Source of the DNA: Tillandsia leiboldiana
Taxonomy: Eukaryota > Streptophyta > Magnoliopsida > Poales > Bromeliaceae
Reading direction: 5' to 3'
Assembly: GCA_029204045.2 (NCBI GenBank)
Contig: CM055080.1
Coordinates: 5,593,149 to 5,657,148, forward strand
Length of the DNA stretch: 64,000 bases
Part shown: positions 48,962 to 59,551 of the stretch, one piece after another
Layout: each line of letters starts with the position of its first letter
Numbering within the stretch: position 1 is the stretch's first letter
Position numbers and translations under genes: made by a program
The notes under the pieces: model-generated
Databases searched by the model: none
What the model was told of the DNA's origin: nothing
The model's input: the letters and a program-made list of their open reading frames with translations, nothing else

Positions 48962-49388
48962 GGGTTAATTGCATACGCCTCCTACAAACATATCGAATAG
49001 CAGATATATTCCTACAAAGTTCAATTTTTCATATTTATCCTTTCAAAAGTCCAACGTTATTCATATATGTCCCTACCGTCTATCTCTGTTAGAAAAATCT
49101 AGTTAATCATAGGTTAAATACTTAATCTTGATTAGTTAGTGAGGTAAATTTATCTTTTTACCCTTTCAGATATTTCTGTATTATTTTTTGGAGAAATATT
49201 TTTGAAAGGGTAAAACTGTCATTTCATATATAATCTATTAAAAAATAAACAGTGGACTAACGATAATAAACTGGAGGGATATATATGAATAACGTTGGAC
49301 TTTTGAAGGGATAAATATGAAAAGTTAAATTTTGTAAGAATATATCTGCTATTCGACATGTTTGCAGGGAGCCGTATGCAATTAACTC
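48962..49388. mobile_element. 430 bp long-TIR MITE, copy 3
   Basis: GGGTTAATTGCATACGCCTC to GCAATTAACTC with a perfect 9 bp duplication TTGTTTATA at 48953-48961 and 49389-49397. Confidence 0.85.
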
Positions 49389-49504
49389 TTGTTTATAGGT
49401 CCAGCTGCATCATTTGAATACAAATACGGCCGGGTAACTGAACAATTTTTTTGATTTAATTACCAGCAATTGCACTTATGTTGTTAGCTTCAAATGCAGT
49501 TAAG

Positions 49505-50682
49505 GGGGGTGTTTAGTTGCATGTGAAATTATAAAAAATAATTTTTTATAAAAAAAAAGTTTGGTGGAAAAAATATTTTATATTTTATAGTGTTTGATTT
49601 GTAAGAAAAAAAATAACTTTTTATTAATATTTATTTAGTTGAAAGAAAATAAAGTTTATATTTATTTGGCTGGGTCGAAAAAAATAAATGAAACTTTTTT
49701 TTTCAGAGCTTGATTTTTCATTTGTTACCGTAGTTAGTTAATTCGGATTCGGCAAAAATTCGGTTCGGATATAATACGGATAAAATTCGTATCATGATTT
49801 TTAAATTCGTTGAAAAATTCGGTAAAAAAACGGACTCGATAATTATTCGGATACATGATTTATACGGAAATTATACGTTCACCAATTAAAAATTCGGGAT
49901 AAAAAATTCGGCTATTAAATTAATTTTTTTTTTCTAGATTTATACTCTAAGCATAATCAGTTATAAATTTTAAAAATATAAAAATAAATAGATACAAAAT
50001 AAAATAAATAGGCTGTGCTGTGGGGTCAGGGGTGAAAGTGAAGTGATGATTCTGTGAACAGTAATTTTTATTTTATTTAGTTTTTTTTTTGGAAAAGAAA
50101 ACTGTAAAGTGTAAGTGATGATTCTCTGTATTTTTTTTTTTTTTTTCTTGGAAAGGAAAATTGTATAAAGTGTAAAGTTGTTTCACCCATTTTTTTCTTG
50201 GAAAGAAAAATTATATAAAGTGTAAAGTTGTTTCACCCAATGGGCAATGGTTAATGCAGTGGGTATTGGGTAACTGTGCACCAGAGTCTTGGACTCTTGG
50301 TTAAAAAAAAAATTGGGTTTAACTTTTGAAATTCAAACAAAAAATAATTCCGAATTTTTGGGGGAAAAATTCGGAATTCGCGAATTATTCGCGAATAATA
50401 ATTTTTGAAAATTTTTTTTTGAATTAATCTGAATTTTTGAAAAAATTCAGGAACAGACCGTTTAATTCGGATTTTCAATAATTCGCGAATAATACGCGAA
50501 TTAACTAACTAAGTTTGTTACCGATTTTCGACAAAAAACGATAACACATTAATTAATTTTTTTAAAAATCCGTAAAAATTATTTTTCAAAAAAAAATGTA
50601 TAGCTAAATAAATATACAAAAAATAATTTTTAAATTAAAAAATAAATTTTATCATATTTTACGCGAACCAAACACACACTTA
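49505..50682. mobile_element. Harbinger-like MITE split by a MULE-like element
   Basis: Left GGGGGGTGTTTAGTTGCATG and right (inward) GTGTGTGTTTGGTTCGCGTA are imperfect termini next to TTA/TAA sequence. The central 783 bp is a separate insertion. Confidence 0.55.
49731..50513. mobile_element. MULE-like non-autonomous element
   Basis: Termini TAGTTAGTTAATTCGGATT and, inward from the right, TTAGTTAGTTAATTCGCG. A perfect 10 bp duplication TTTGTTACCG lies at 49721-49730 and 50514-50523. The interior is rich in AATTCGG/CCGAATT and contains a tandem TGGAAAGAAAAATTATATAA-type repeat near 50140-50235. Confidence 0.75.
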
Positions 50683-50697
50683 GCATCTCCCGATAGG

Positions 50698-50856
50698 GAT
50701 AAATCTAAGTACATCCCGTGAGGGGTGTACATCCTACACCCCACCCCATTCTGAGGTGGGGTGAATTTTACTGGTCACATGATGTGACCAGTAAAAATAG
50801 CCCCACCCCAAAATGGGGTGGGATGTAGAATGTACACCCCTCACGGGGTGTACAGG
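50698..50856. repeat. Hairpin MITE with CCCCACCCCA stems and a 17 bp flanking repeat
   Basis: Nested palindromes (GTACATCC, CACCCCACCCCA, ACTGGTCACATGATGTGACC) fold the whole element. The 17-mer TAGCATCTCCCGATAGG flanks it at 50681-50697 and 50857-50873. Confidence 0.75.
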
Positions 50857-51066
50857 TAGCATCTCCCGATAGGTGCCCCTAGCTTAGTTGAATGGGCAAT
50901 ATATAGCCCCCTGTGTGTATCTTGTATTAAAACCCTAATTTACGCATGTGATAGCTCTCTTTTGATCTCCTCCCTATAAGTGGGGTCCATTATAAATGGT
51001 CACACATGTATACTCATTCATTACCTTTGGATAGGTTTTGACCCACAAGAACAGTATATAAAGGAA

Positions 51067-51230
51067 AATGCTACCCGTACACCCCATTCGGGGTGTATAT
51101 CACACACCCCACCCATCCAATGGGTGGGGTGTGATGATGGGTCAATCGATGTGACCCGTAAAAAATATCGCCACCATTAAAATGGTGGAGGTGTATGATA
51201 TACACCCCTTCGGGGTGTACGTGTAGCATT
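51067..51230. repeat. Hairpin MITE with AATGCTACCCGTACACCCC termini
   Basis: Inverted termini AATGCTACCCGTACACCCC and AATGCTACACGTACACCCC surround internal stems (ACACCCCACCCATCC/GGGTGGGGTGTG). It belongs to the same group as 50698 and 16890. Confidence 0.8.
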
Positions 51231-51417
51231 GCTCGTATATAAATAGTTGAATATCTGAGCTTAAAATATTCAAGTATATATTAATTTTGCACTATTTAGA
51301 ATTTCAACAACAGGACTTGGTCTCATGATTTTGCCACATATGATGTGTATATATATCTTTGTCCTACCTAACCTACGTAATACCTAGTAGACGTGCAAAA
51401 TAATTAAGCACGAGTTA

Positions 51418-51421
<4 letters not shown>

Positions 51422-51509
<88 letters not shown>
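51422..51509. repeat. (TA)n microsatellite
   Basis: About 44 TA units, left border of the split MITE. Confidence 0.96.
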
Positions 51510-51514
<5 letters not shown>

Positions 51515-51650
51515 GCTCTTATGTTTTAAAAGCATTAAGTTGTTAATATTTATAAATTTTTAGTATTTGGATAAAATGATGTGTGGTTAGGATGATAGTG
51601 GGCCCCTTGGGTTAAGTGAGTTGCTGGTGAAGTAGAATAATCTAAGAAAT
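51510..51650. mobile_element. Microsatellite-flanked MITE, copy c, left part
   Basis: AAGCTCTTATGTTTTAAAAG and GATAGTGGGCCCCTTGGGTT align with copy a. The right part resumes at 60110-60183 (GATAAATCTAACGG, CCAATTGCTTGATACTTG) and is closed by (CT)n(TA)n. The LTR element at 51651-60109 interrupts it. Confidence 0.75.
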
Positions 51651-52667
51651 TGTAGGGGTCAAAAATATCGGTCGTCGATCGGTCTCGTGGCTCGCTTGAC
51701 CCTCTGGATGTGATGCGTCGCGTGCTAATGGATCAAGCAATCGGGCCGAGGAGGGATCCACTCGGCCGGATTCTTCTCACTTAAAATCTCGCGACCGTCC
51801 AACTTAGATTAACCGAATCGGAATATGGAGATAGAGAAAGGCTGAGTCCGGCCTAGAGTAGCCGAACCAGAAAGTAAAGATAATGATTTGACACGGCTAA
51901 GGAGCTGATTAGAAATTTGTATTGATTGGAAAGGGATTACAAGGGTAATAGATAGCCAATTAACAGTAAGCCTACTCCTAAAATATGTGGTAAATGTAGA
52001 TATGAAAAATATGAAAAAGTATGGGGGTGGTCCTAGCTTACGAGGTTGCAGGACCCTTTTTTCCTTCGTTAGTTCACTTATTTATACATTTACGAACCCA
52101 TGTGTATAACCGCTGATTTTAGAAATCGGCGTGATCTAAGAGGAATCATCGTAAATTTTTCAACTACTTCCTTTTAAGTCGATTTTTCTTAGAACGATAG
52201 TAGTCGTTTTTCCGTCTATGTTCATCTCCTAATCGTCGCGCCGAAGCATGGTCCTCGGCGCTTTCCAATGCTGGGCGGCGCTTGTCGTTCCGGAAGCTGT
52301 TACGAGATTCGCGCACAAATCTCACACTCCTTCCTTTTAGAATCTTTCCATCTTCAGCTCGAGCAGCCGAGGGTTGACCCTGACTTCACTTATCTCGTCG
52401 CTCGACTGAAGCGATTTGTTTATTTGCATTCGACTAAGGTCAGCCCTGGATGAGGCAATGATTTCCTTATTTCAGCTGCTTTTCCTATCAGCTGATACCT
52501 TTAGCCGATAGTGCATGTCGCGTGCCACGCTCCCACGTGACTGAGGTCGGTCTTAGCCAAGACGCAGGTCCCTCTTTGTCGACTCATCCTTTTGTCGGCT
52601 GATGTCTTTAGCCGATGGTAGGTGCCACGTGTCACTTCCTCAAGTGGCGGAAATTCTGGTCTCAACA
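51651..52667 (-). repeat. LTR (inferred 3' LTR) of the Tat-like element
   Basis: 1017 bp, TG...CA. Aligns over its whole length with the right LTR and with the solo LTR at 58509. CGGCTGATGTCTTTAGCCGA repeats lie near its right end. Confidence 0.85.
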
Positions 52668-53164
52668 ATGCCCCATCGACAATCGCCTAATGTGCTTATT
52701 CAGGCGGTTGTCGAAATCTCATAGACGACCAACGCGAGTCGTAGGATCTTTAATCATTCTCTTCATATTTTGCCATAATGCGATCTTTCCATTCCCCCGG
52801 CTCTTCAATCAAGCTCTTAGCGGCAGATCCTTCTTCCACGTCTGTTGATCAAATCCTTAACGATTCTGCTTCAGTCGCTTCCTCATTAAAGTTTCACTCC
52901 TCGGTTTTTGCGATAGATCATGACTCGAGCTGATTTGACGTCACCGATCCATCCGACGGCTTCGTGCCTGCTCGTAGATTGTTTCACCATGAATGTTGCC
53001 GATTTTTAAGGGACGACGGTTCCTGTTTTATCGGTTCGAAACCCTAATCTTGAGGCGCACGCCATCTTTCGGAGTTTAAATATCTCTTACTCCGATGATT
53101 CTTTACCGCTTTCTCCCATTTTTGCATTATCTTCTTCGCTATTTGCTAAACTGTCTCTCTTCCC

Positions 53165-54510
53165 ATGGCTTCCCGCGCCGCTCCACTACCGTCTGACTCT
53201 GTCGTCGATTTTCGACTCCTTTGTCCGTCAGCGGAGAATCCTCTGCGCTTTCTTCATCGACCTTCCTTTGTGGCGAACCCCTCTGAGGAAACCATTCCAT
53301 TCATCACCGCCGACATCCCGCTGCAGGCTGACGAGGTTTACCTCGGTACTTAGGCCTCCGATAAGACCTTTGGGAGGAGCCTTCGTACCTGGCCTACTGG
53401 TCCTGGTTCTTATGCGCGATGGCTTGACCGGGTCCAGGCCACATACGGGGACTTTTGGAAAGTGATCGACATCTTCGATGCCATCCAACTCTCTTGAAAC
53501 ATTTACTAGGCCGACCCGCTGCTTCTGGCGTCGGCATTGTGTTTCTGGTCGCTGCGTTCCAACATTCTTTTTCTTCCGCTCGGGGCCCTTTAACCCGACA
53601 CTGATGGATGTGGTCGCCATCACCGGCCGACGGCGTGGATGATTTCGCACCCACTTTGAATTCGAAGGCGAATCTCTCGTATGGAAGGTTCGCAAAGATC
53701 TTCACCTGCCGGGGGGCTGAACCGGTATCAAAGGAGGAACACATCGCCTTCCTTTGGTATTGGCTGTGCTACAGCCTATTCTGCACCCGATCTCAAAAGA
53801 TGAACCGAGACTTTTTACCGATCGCCGTGGCGCTTGCCAACGGTCAGAAGCTCGCCCTTGGCCCTTTACTTTCTCGTCTTCTTGTGCTGGGAGATACTCG
53901 ATGCGATAAAGCAGGCTCATCGCAACGACAACCAATTGGTGATCGGCTCGGGATGCGGCGTCTTGTGGTTCTTGCAACTATCAATTCTATTTTCCCTCGC
54001 TTCTCCGCCACGCCGAGTTTCCTCTAGTCTCTCCCCAGATCTCTGTTTCTTTCCGCCGATCTTTCGACTATCCTGCGCTCTTTTCCTCGGGTAATTCCCT
54101 CGAATTCCCGTACTACTTCCGAGTGTTCTATACCGAGGAAGAACCGCCGACAGGTTGTTGGGCGCCTTTTGCCACCCAAAGCAACGAGCCTTCCTGGTTT
54201 CGAAAAAGGTTTGAATACATCTGTAACCGGGTGGAATCGGCGGAACTCGTCGAGCACACTGCTGTGTGGTACTCTTTCTTTGCTCCCCGAGACCTACACA
54301 TCGGCCTTAAAAGCCAATCCAAATTGATGCCAAGCACCGAGGTCTACTCACCTAACTTTGCCGCCCACCAGTTCGGGCTGATCTACGCATTTTCGGCCCT
54401 GGCCTCTTACTTCATCGATAACTCCTGTCGCGGTCGTCCTCTGACAAAGGGAGTAGTCGAGGCCGATCAGATTACCGCTACCGAGAACCGCCTAAAATGA
54501 CACTTCATCC
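53165..54510 (+). pseudogene. Plant mobile domain (PMD) protein, N-terminal half, decayed
   Basis: Read on the plus strand, antisense to the host element. Recognisable PMD blocks: TWPTGPGSYARWLDRVQATY, FWKVIDIFDAIQLS, then in another frame GVDDFAPTLNSKANLSYGRF, EEHIAFLWYWLCYSLF, KMNRDFLPIAVALANGQKLA, EPSWFRKRFEYICNRVESAE. PMD (MAIN/MAIL1-like, sometimes annotated as aminotransferase-like or PP7-long-like) occurs in host proteins and in many plant retroelements. Stops at 53350-53352 (TAG where Trp is expected) and after QLS, plus at least one frameshift near 53590, make it a pseudogene. No start or promoter was validated. Confidence 0.7.
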
Positions 54511-55046
54511 CTGTGTCGTTTGAAATGGTTTTGGGGGGACTTTCTGACAAACTATTCTGGTAATTGTGGAGGGATACATGCGATGCATTGTTTGACCTCG
54601 CTTTTGACGAAATGGTCGGTCGGTTCAATTTTGACGTCGACCCTCTGTCCAAGTCCAAATGTATTACCGCTATTTCTCTTCCTAATTTTTTTTTTCGATA
54701 CCTTCTCACTGAAATTTCCATTCTCTTTAGCCGGACCCTCCACTTCGGCTTCCGTATCTGTGCCTGCAGAGAGTATAACTCCTATTTAGGCCCCTCCGGT
54801 ACGTTCCTTTCCCTTGTTGTGGGTTTATATGGCCTTAGGCTCACCTAACCCATTCATGGTTCTCAGCCACCTCGCCCGGCCAGGAGATGAGTTCGTGGCT
54901 CTCCTCCAGTTAGACGCTCTACCAGGCATACTCCGACTGTTTCGCGTTCGGCTGGAGACGAACCGATCGCTGGGAGCTCTGGTCGAAGGACGTCGACTGT
55001 TGGGGAGTCGACGGACGCATAGAAAAAATCGGCTATCCTGGAGCTA

Positions 55047-56329
55047 ATGGCAACTCAATCGTCTGTCCTTCTTGAGGACGAGGCTTCCCCTCATGAGGAA
55101 CCTCTTCAGGTATTTCGTTTGCTTTTCCATTTTCTAGCCATTCTATCGGCTTATGCTTTTTCTTCTTTTCGCAGTTGCGCCGTCGTTCGGATAAGCGGCC
55201 AGCCGAACTGACCATAACTACACCGTGGCTGGCAAAACTCGGGCGTGGAGGTCTTCCTGAGCCCGCATCAGCCGAGACTTCCCCTCGGTCGCGATCTCTT
55301 GTTGCCTCTCAGCAAAATGCACCCGATATATCATTTTTGGCGGCGGGGCTCGGTTCTCAACCAAAATTTCCCCCGCCCTTCTCTGTCGAAGCGACTCAAG
55401 AAGCCGATGATTCAGAGCCCGGAGAGGCCGAAGAGGAACCGAGAACCGGGGGGGAAGAAGAGATCGAAGAAGAAAAACATGGAGAAGTAGGGGAAGGAGG
55501 ATACGACACCGAAGAAGAAGAAGAAGAGGGGGCTGTCGCTGATACTACAGCGTCTGATATTGTCGCCGAAATCTCGACAACTGGCATCAGAGCCGACTTG
55601 CCGACCACCTGAGGTCTGCCTTCGAGTTCGGCTCTTCAGGATAGAGAGGACCTGCCACCCTCTTTATCAGAGCTTCAAGCCCTTAGTCCTTCTTCAGATG
55701 ACGGTGCTGGGGTGACAACACTCAGATCCAAGGACCCCCTTCAACCCATCGAAGAGATCCTTAGTCTCTATTTTGAGGGCCCGCAAGCGCTTCTCCACGC
55801 TCCTGAGAAGCTTCAACGACTTGAGAAAATTCTTGCTTTTCTCAAGTCCTCTTCCTACTGTTCTATTCTCCCTCTACGGGAACAACGCCTCATATTTTTC
55901 TTGTCCTCTCGGCTGCTCTCTATTCTCTCTCTCCAATCAGACAACCTTAAGGAGCTCGAGGCCGTGGGAGTCCACTTCCGAACGGTCGAGAGCTACCGAG
56001 CATCCGCCGCATCTCAAAAGACTCTAATGGGCGAATATGAGGCGCAGTTATCTCAAATCCACCAACATTCAGCCGAGATTGAGAAGGAGATTGTCGAAAT
56101 TGAGCGCCGCTTTGCCAGCCTGAGACAAGATCAGGTTGCAGATCAAGCGGCAATTAACGTGGCTGAAGCTCGGTTGCGGTCGGAGGCAGATCTCAGCATC
56201 TCCTTTCGTCGCAATCGCAATGACCTTCTGAGCAAACATCCAGAGATGAAGCGACGGAGGAAAATGACCCAACGCACACAAGAGCTGCTTGATGCCAAAT
56301 GGAAACAGCTTTACAGCCTGAGACTCTGA
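55047..56329 (+). pseudogene. PMD-associated C-terminal region, acidic and coiled coil, one stop
   Basis: Exon 55047-55109 begins MATQSSVLLEDEASPHEEPL, then a GT-AG intron (55110-55174, GTATTT to TTTTCGCAG) and exon 55175-56329. The second exon starts LRRRSDKRPAEL, has a Glu-rich stretch at about 55400-55520, a single in-frame TGA at 55610-55612, and then a helical region (APEKLQRLEKILAFLK, YEAQLSQIHQHSAEIEKEIV, TQELLDAKWKQLYSL) predicted coiled coil. It is much better preserved than the N-terminal half and probably its 3' continuation. The retained intron is compatible with antisense capture, since it would not be spliced from the element's genomic RNA. Confidence 0.55.
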
Positions 56330-56944
56330 TCACTCGGCCTTTCCTTTCTCCGCTCACTTTTGTATTAAAACATTTGATCATGATTGTAATATTATTAATT
56401 CATTGGATTGAATTGCTTCATGTCTTTGCTTTAATTCGAATGACAATCGTCTTTAATTCCTCAGCCGTTAATACAAAACCCTTTCGTCGAACCTTTCTGG
56501 CCGAACTACTTCGGCCAATCCGCCTACTTTCGACCTTTCTGATCAATCGTGATCTTCATCTATTTTCGGCCTTGACTGTGGTAGCCAAGAAGATTTTTCC
56601 AGGCCGACCCCTTTTAGTCAGTCCCTTTCTATTTCAATTGTGGCTTTGCAAGCCAACTCCTTCGGCTGTCTTAGTATCGGCCGAACTTATACCTTCAACG
56701 CGGATGACCGAACTATCCTCGGTCACTATACCCGACCGTATCTTCAGTCACTTCCCCTGAAATTTCTTAAACATCGTCGTTTTTCAATTGTCCGAGTAGG
56801 GTGCACCAAATCCGCTTTTGCGGGATATGGGGACCCGAGGACTAACCACATATCCAACCTGGCCTTTATGCCGAACGTATACTTTATTTCTTTTTTCTAA
56901 GCATATAGCTCCGTGCTTCCTGCTGGGAGAAACAGTGTCGCTGG
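56330..56944. other. Interior of the Tat-like element, no recognisable gene
   Basis: Neither strand shows RT, RNase H or integrase motifs. Repeated CGGCC/GGCCGA motifs resemble those of the LTRs. Confidence 0.45.
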
Positions 56945-57512
56945 CTATACCTTACTTGTGCTAATAGGCGGCGGTATGTCTTGACCCGCCTGCTTCTGGA
57001 TAGGTCCTGAATTCGGAGCCTGCCCCCTAGCCTTCCTGCCCCCAGCGTGGGGTTGATGAACCGACAGAATGGGTGTCGTAAGTAAACCCTGGTCAGTTTT
57101 CCGCTGGTGGCCGATGCTCGAACTCATCGGCCTATCCCCCGCTGGGAAAGAAGTTGTTTGTGGCTGTACTGCCCCCAGCGGTGGTGTCGTCGGGAGGGGT
57201 GCAACCTACGGCGCTTCCATCGTTGCCTGCACCGTCAAGACCGCTTGTGTCGGTACTGGTGGTGGCAGGGTGGATGAAAGTCCCGGTAGGCCTCCGTGGC
57301 ATGGTTCATTTCGGGCTAAAAACTGTCCGAGGCGGGAAATACTCTTATTTGAGGTCGTGATGTCAGCGCCCTGGGCTTGGGCGCTCCTTTCGAGAGACAG
57401 CTGTGTTCTCTCGAGAGATCTCATCATTCGGGACATTTGCCCGAATAGTTGCTGCAGGGTCGACTCCAGTAGTGCCGACCTCCCGCTGGTTTCGGAGTCT
57501 CTGACATATTTA
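56945..57512 (-). pseudogene. gag-like N-terminal remnant of the Tat-like element
   Basis: On the minus strand just inside the right LTR, frames give SALLESTLQQLFGQMSRMMR, LERTQLSLERSAQAQGADI, then a Pro/Ala-rich linker and HQPHAGGRKARGQAPNSG. A Gln/Leu helix followed by a Pro-rich linker is the usual start of Ty3/Tat gag. Frameshifts and stops break it and the capsid core is not recognisable. Confidence 0.45.
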
Positions 57513-57542
57513 CAGTAGGAGAATGTAAGAGTTATCTGAGGG

Positions 57543-57560
57543 TCCTATCGGGCGTGCCAA
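57543..57560 (-). other. Putative primer-binding site of the Tat-like element
   Basis: TGGCACGCCCGATAGG on the minus strand begins five bases inside the LTR, starting with TGG as tRNA-complementary sites do. The tRNA was not assigned. Confidence 0.4.
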
Positions 57561-57739
57561 AAGGTCGTTGGGGCCGAAAATGTCGGTCGTTGATCGGCCC
57601 CGTGGTTCGGTTGACCCTATGGATGTGATGCGAAGCGTGCCAATAGATCAAGCGATCGAGCCAATGAGGGATCCGCTCGGTCGTGTTCGTCTCACTTAAA
57701 CTCTCGCGACCGTTCGACTTAAATTAGTCGAATCGGGAT

Positions 57740-58214
57740 TGTGACGCCCCCAATAGTCCCACATCGGATGTGGATGGAATTGTCATTGAGTTTATAGAAG
57801 ACATAGACACTAGTAATAATAACTGGGCTTAAGCATGTTGGGCTGTGGTTTGGGCCCAACGAGTTATTATTGCTAGTGGGCCGGGTCGTTACATTTGGTA
57901 TCAGAGCTAATAACCAGCCGGAAGTGTGTTACGAGTCTCGGCTGAGCCTGGGTCTAGATGACAAGTCTAGCGAGACGAGTCTCACATCGCCTGGTGATCT
58001 TGGGCTGCTGTGTGTGTGTGTTTGGGCTGACGAGGACGTCAGGCCTAAACGGGGGGAGTCTGTGACGCCCCCAATAGTCCCACATCGGATGTGGATGGAA
58101 TTGTCATTGAGTTTATAGAAGACATAGACACTAGTAATAATAACTGGGCTTAAGCATGTTGGGCTGTGGTTTGGGCCCAACGAGTTATTATTGCTAGTGG
58201 GCCGGGTCGTTACA
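57740..58214 (+). mobile_element. TRIM (miniature LTR retrotransposon) with identical LTRs
   Basis: 475 bp. LTRs 57740-57893 and 58061-58214 (154 bp, TGTGACGCCC...TCGTTACA) read identical. TGGTATCAGAGC at 57896-57907 is the initiator-Met-tRNA-type binding site, and the purine tract GGGGGGAG precedes the 3' LTR. A perfect target duplication GGGAT lies at 57735-57739 and 58215-58219. The roughly 165 bp interior has no coding capacity. It is inserted in the right LTR of the Tat-like element. Confidence 0.93.
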
Positions 58215-58508
58215 GGGATATGAAGATAGAGAGAGGCTGAGTCCGGCCTAGAGTAGCCGAACCAGAAAGTATAGACAATGATTTGATACGGCTAAAGAGT
58301 CGATTAGGAATTTGTATTGATTGGAAAGGGGTTACAAGGGTAACAGGTAGCCAATTAACAGTAAGCCTACTCCTAGAAAATGCGGTAAATACAGATATGA
58401 AAGATATGAAAAAGTAGGGGGGTGGTCCTGACTTACGAGGTTGCAGGACTCATTTTCCTTCGCTGGTTCACTTATTTATACATTTACGAACCTATGTGTA
58501 TAACCGCC

Positions 58509-59551
58509 TGTTGGGGCCGAAAATAGCGATCAAGGATCGGCCCCGGGTGTTGGTTGACCCTCTTGATGTGAATGTGCCGCATACCAAAAGATCAAGCGAT
58601 TGGGTCGAGGAGGGATCCGCTCGGTCAGGTTCTTCTCTAATAACCCTTGCGATCGTTCAGCTTAGAATAGCCGAAGACGAGATGTGGAGGCAGAGAGAGG
58701 TTGGGTTTGACTTAGAGTAGTCGAACCGGGTAATAGAGACAATAATAAATTGACGCGGCTAAGGAGCCGATTTGGAATTGTATTGCATAGAAAGGGGATA
58801 CAAGGAGGAGGAAAGAGATAGAAATTACAAGTAATCTACTTCTAAGAAAATCGGTAAAAATTAAGTTAACCTACTCCTAGGAAAGCATTAAAAATATGAA
58901 AAAGCAGGGGGTGGTCATGGGCTTACGAGGTTGTTGGACCACTTTTCCTTCGATGATTCGGGTGTTCACACGCTTCCGGAATCATATTATTAGGCGCCGA
59001 TTTGAATTATCGACATAATTTTGGGGAAGTTATCGTATATTTAGCAACCACTTCCTTTGGAGTCGATTGTCCTCAAATAGGATAGTACTCATTTTCCGTC
59101 CAGTTCATCCCCTTATTATTGCGCCAGAGCGTGATCTTCGGCGCTTTCCAATGTTGGACGCTGCTTGCCATTCCGGGTCAGTTACGGGATTTGCGCCCAA
59201 ATCTCGCACTCCTTCCTTTTGAAGTCTTCCCTTTTCGGGCTGACGCAACCGAAAGTTGATCCTGACCTTCGCCTTTTCCGTCGCTTGGCTAGAGTGCGTT
59301 CTGATGGTTGCCCTCAGCCGAGGTCGACTTTGGATTGAAAAGATAATCTTCTCGTCAGCTGCTCCTTTTGTCGGCTGATGCTTTCAGCGGGTGGCATACG
59401 TCGCATGTTGCAACTTCGCGTGTCTGAGCTTAGTCTCATCCGGGACACGAATTTCTCTTCGGTAATCAAATCTCCCGTCGGCTGATATCTTTAGCCGATG
59501 GAAAGCGCCACGCGTCGCTTCCTTAGGTGGCGGAAAATTCTGGTCTCAACA
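58509..59551 (-). mobile_element. Solo LTR of the same Tat-like family, nested in an LTR
   Basis: 1043 bp, TGTTGGGGCC...GGTCTCAACA, with a perfect 5 bp duplication CCGCC at 58504-58508 and 59552-59556. The unoccupied site is seen in the left LTR (near 52110, AACCGCTGATTTT). It is clearly diverged from the two host LTRs, so it came from another subfamily member. Confidence 0.9.

Noticed and set aside
53165..54510. Calling the PMD region a functional gene
   Set aside because: Several in-frame stops and at least one frameshift; it is a pseudogene as written.
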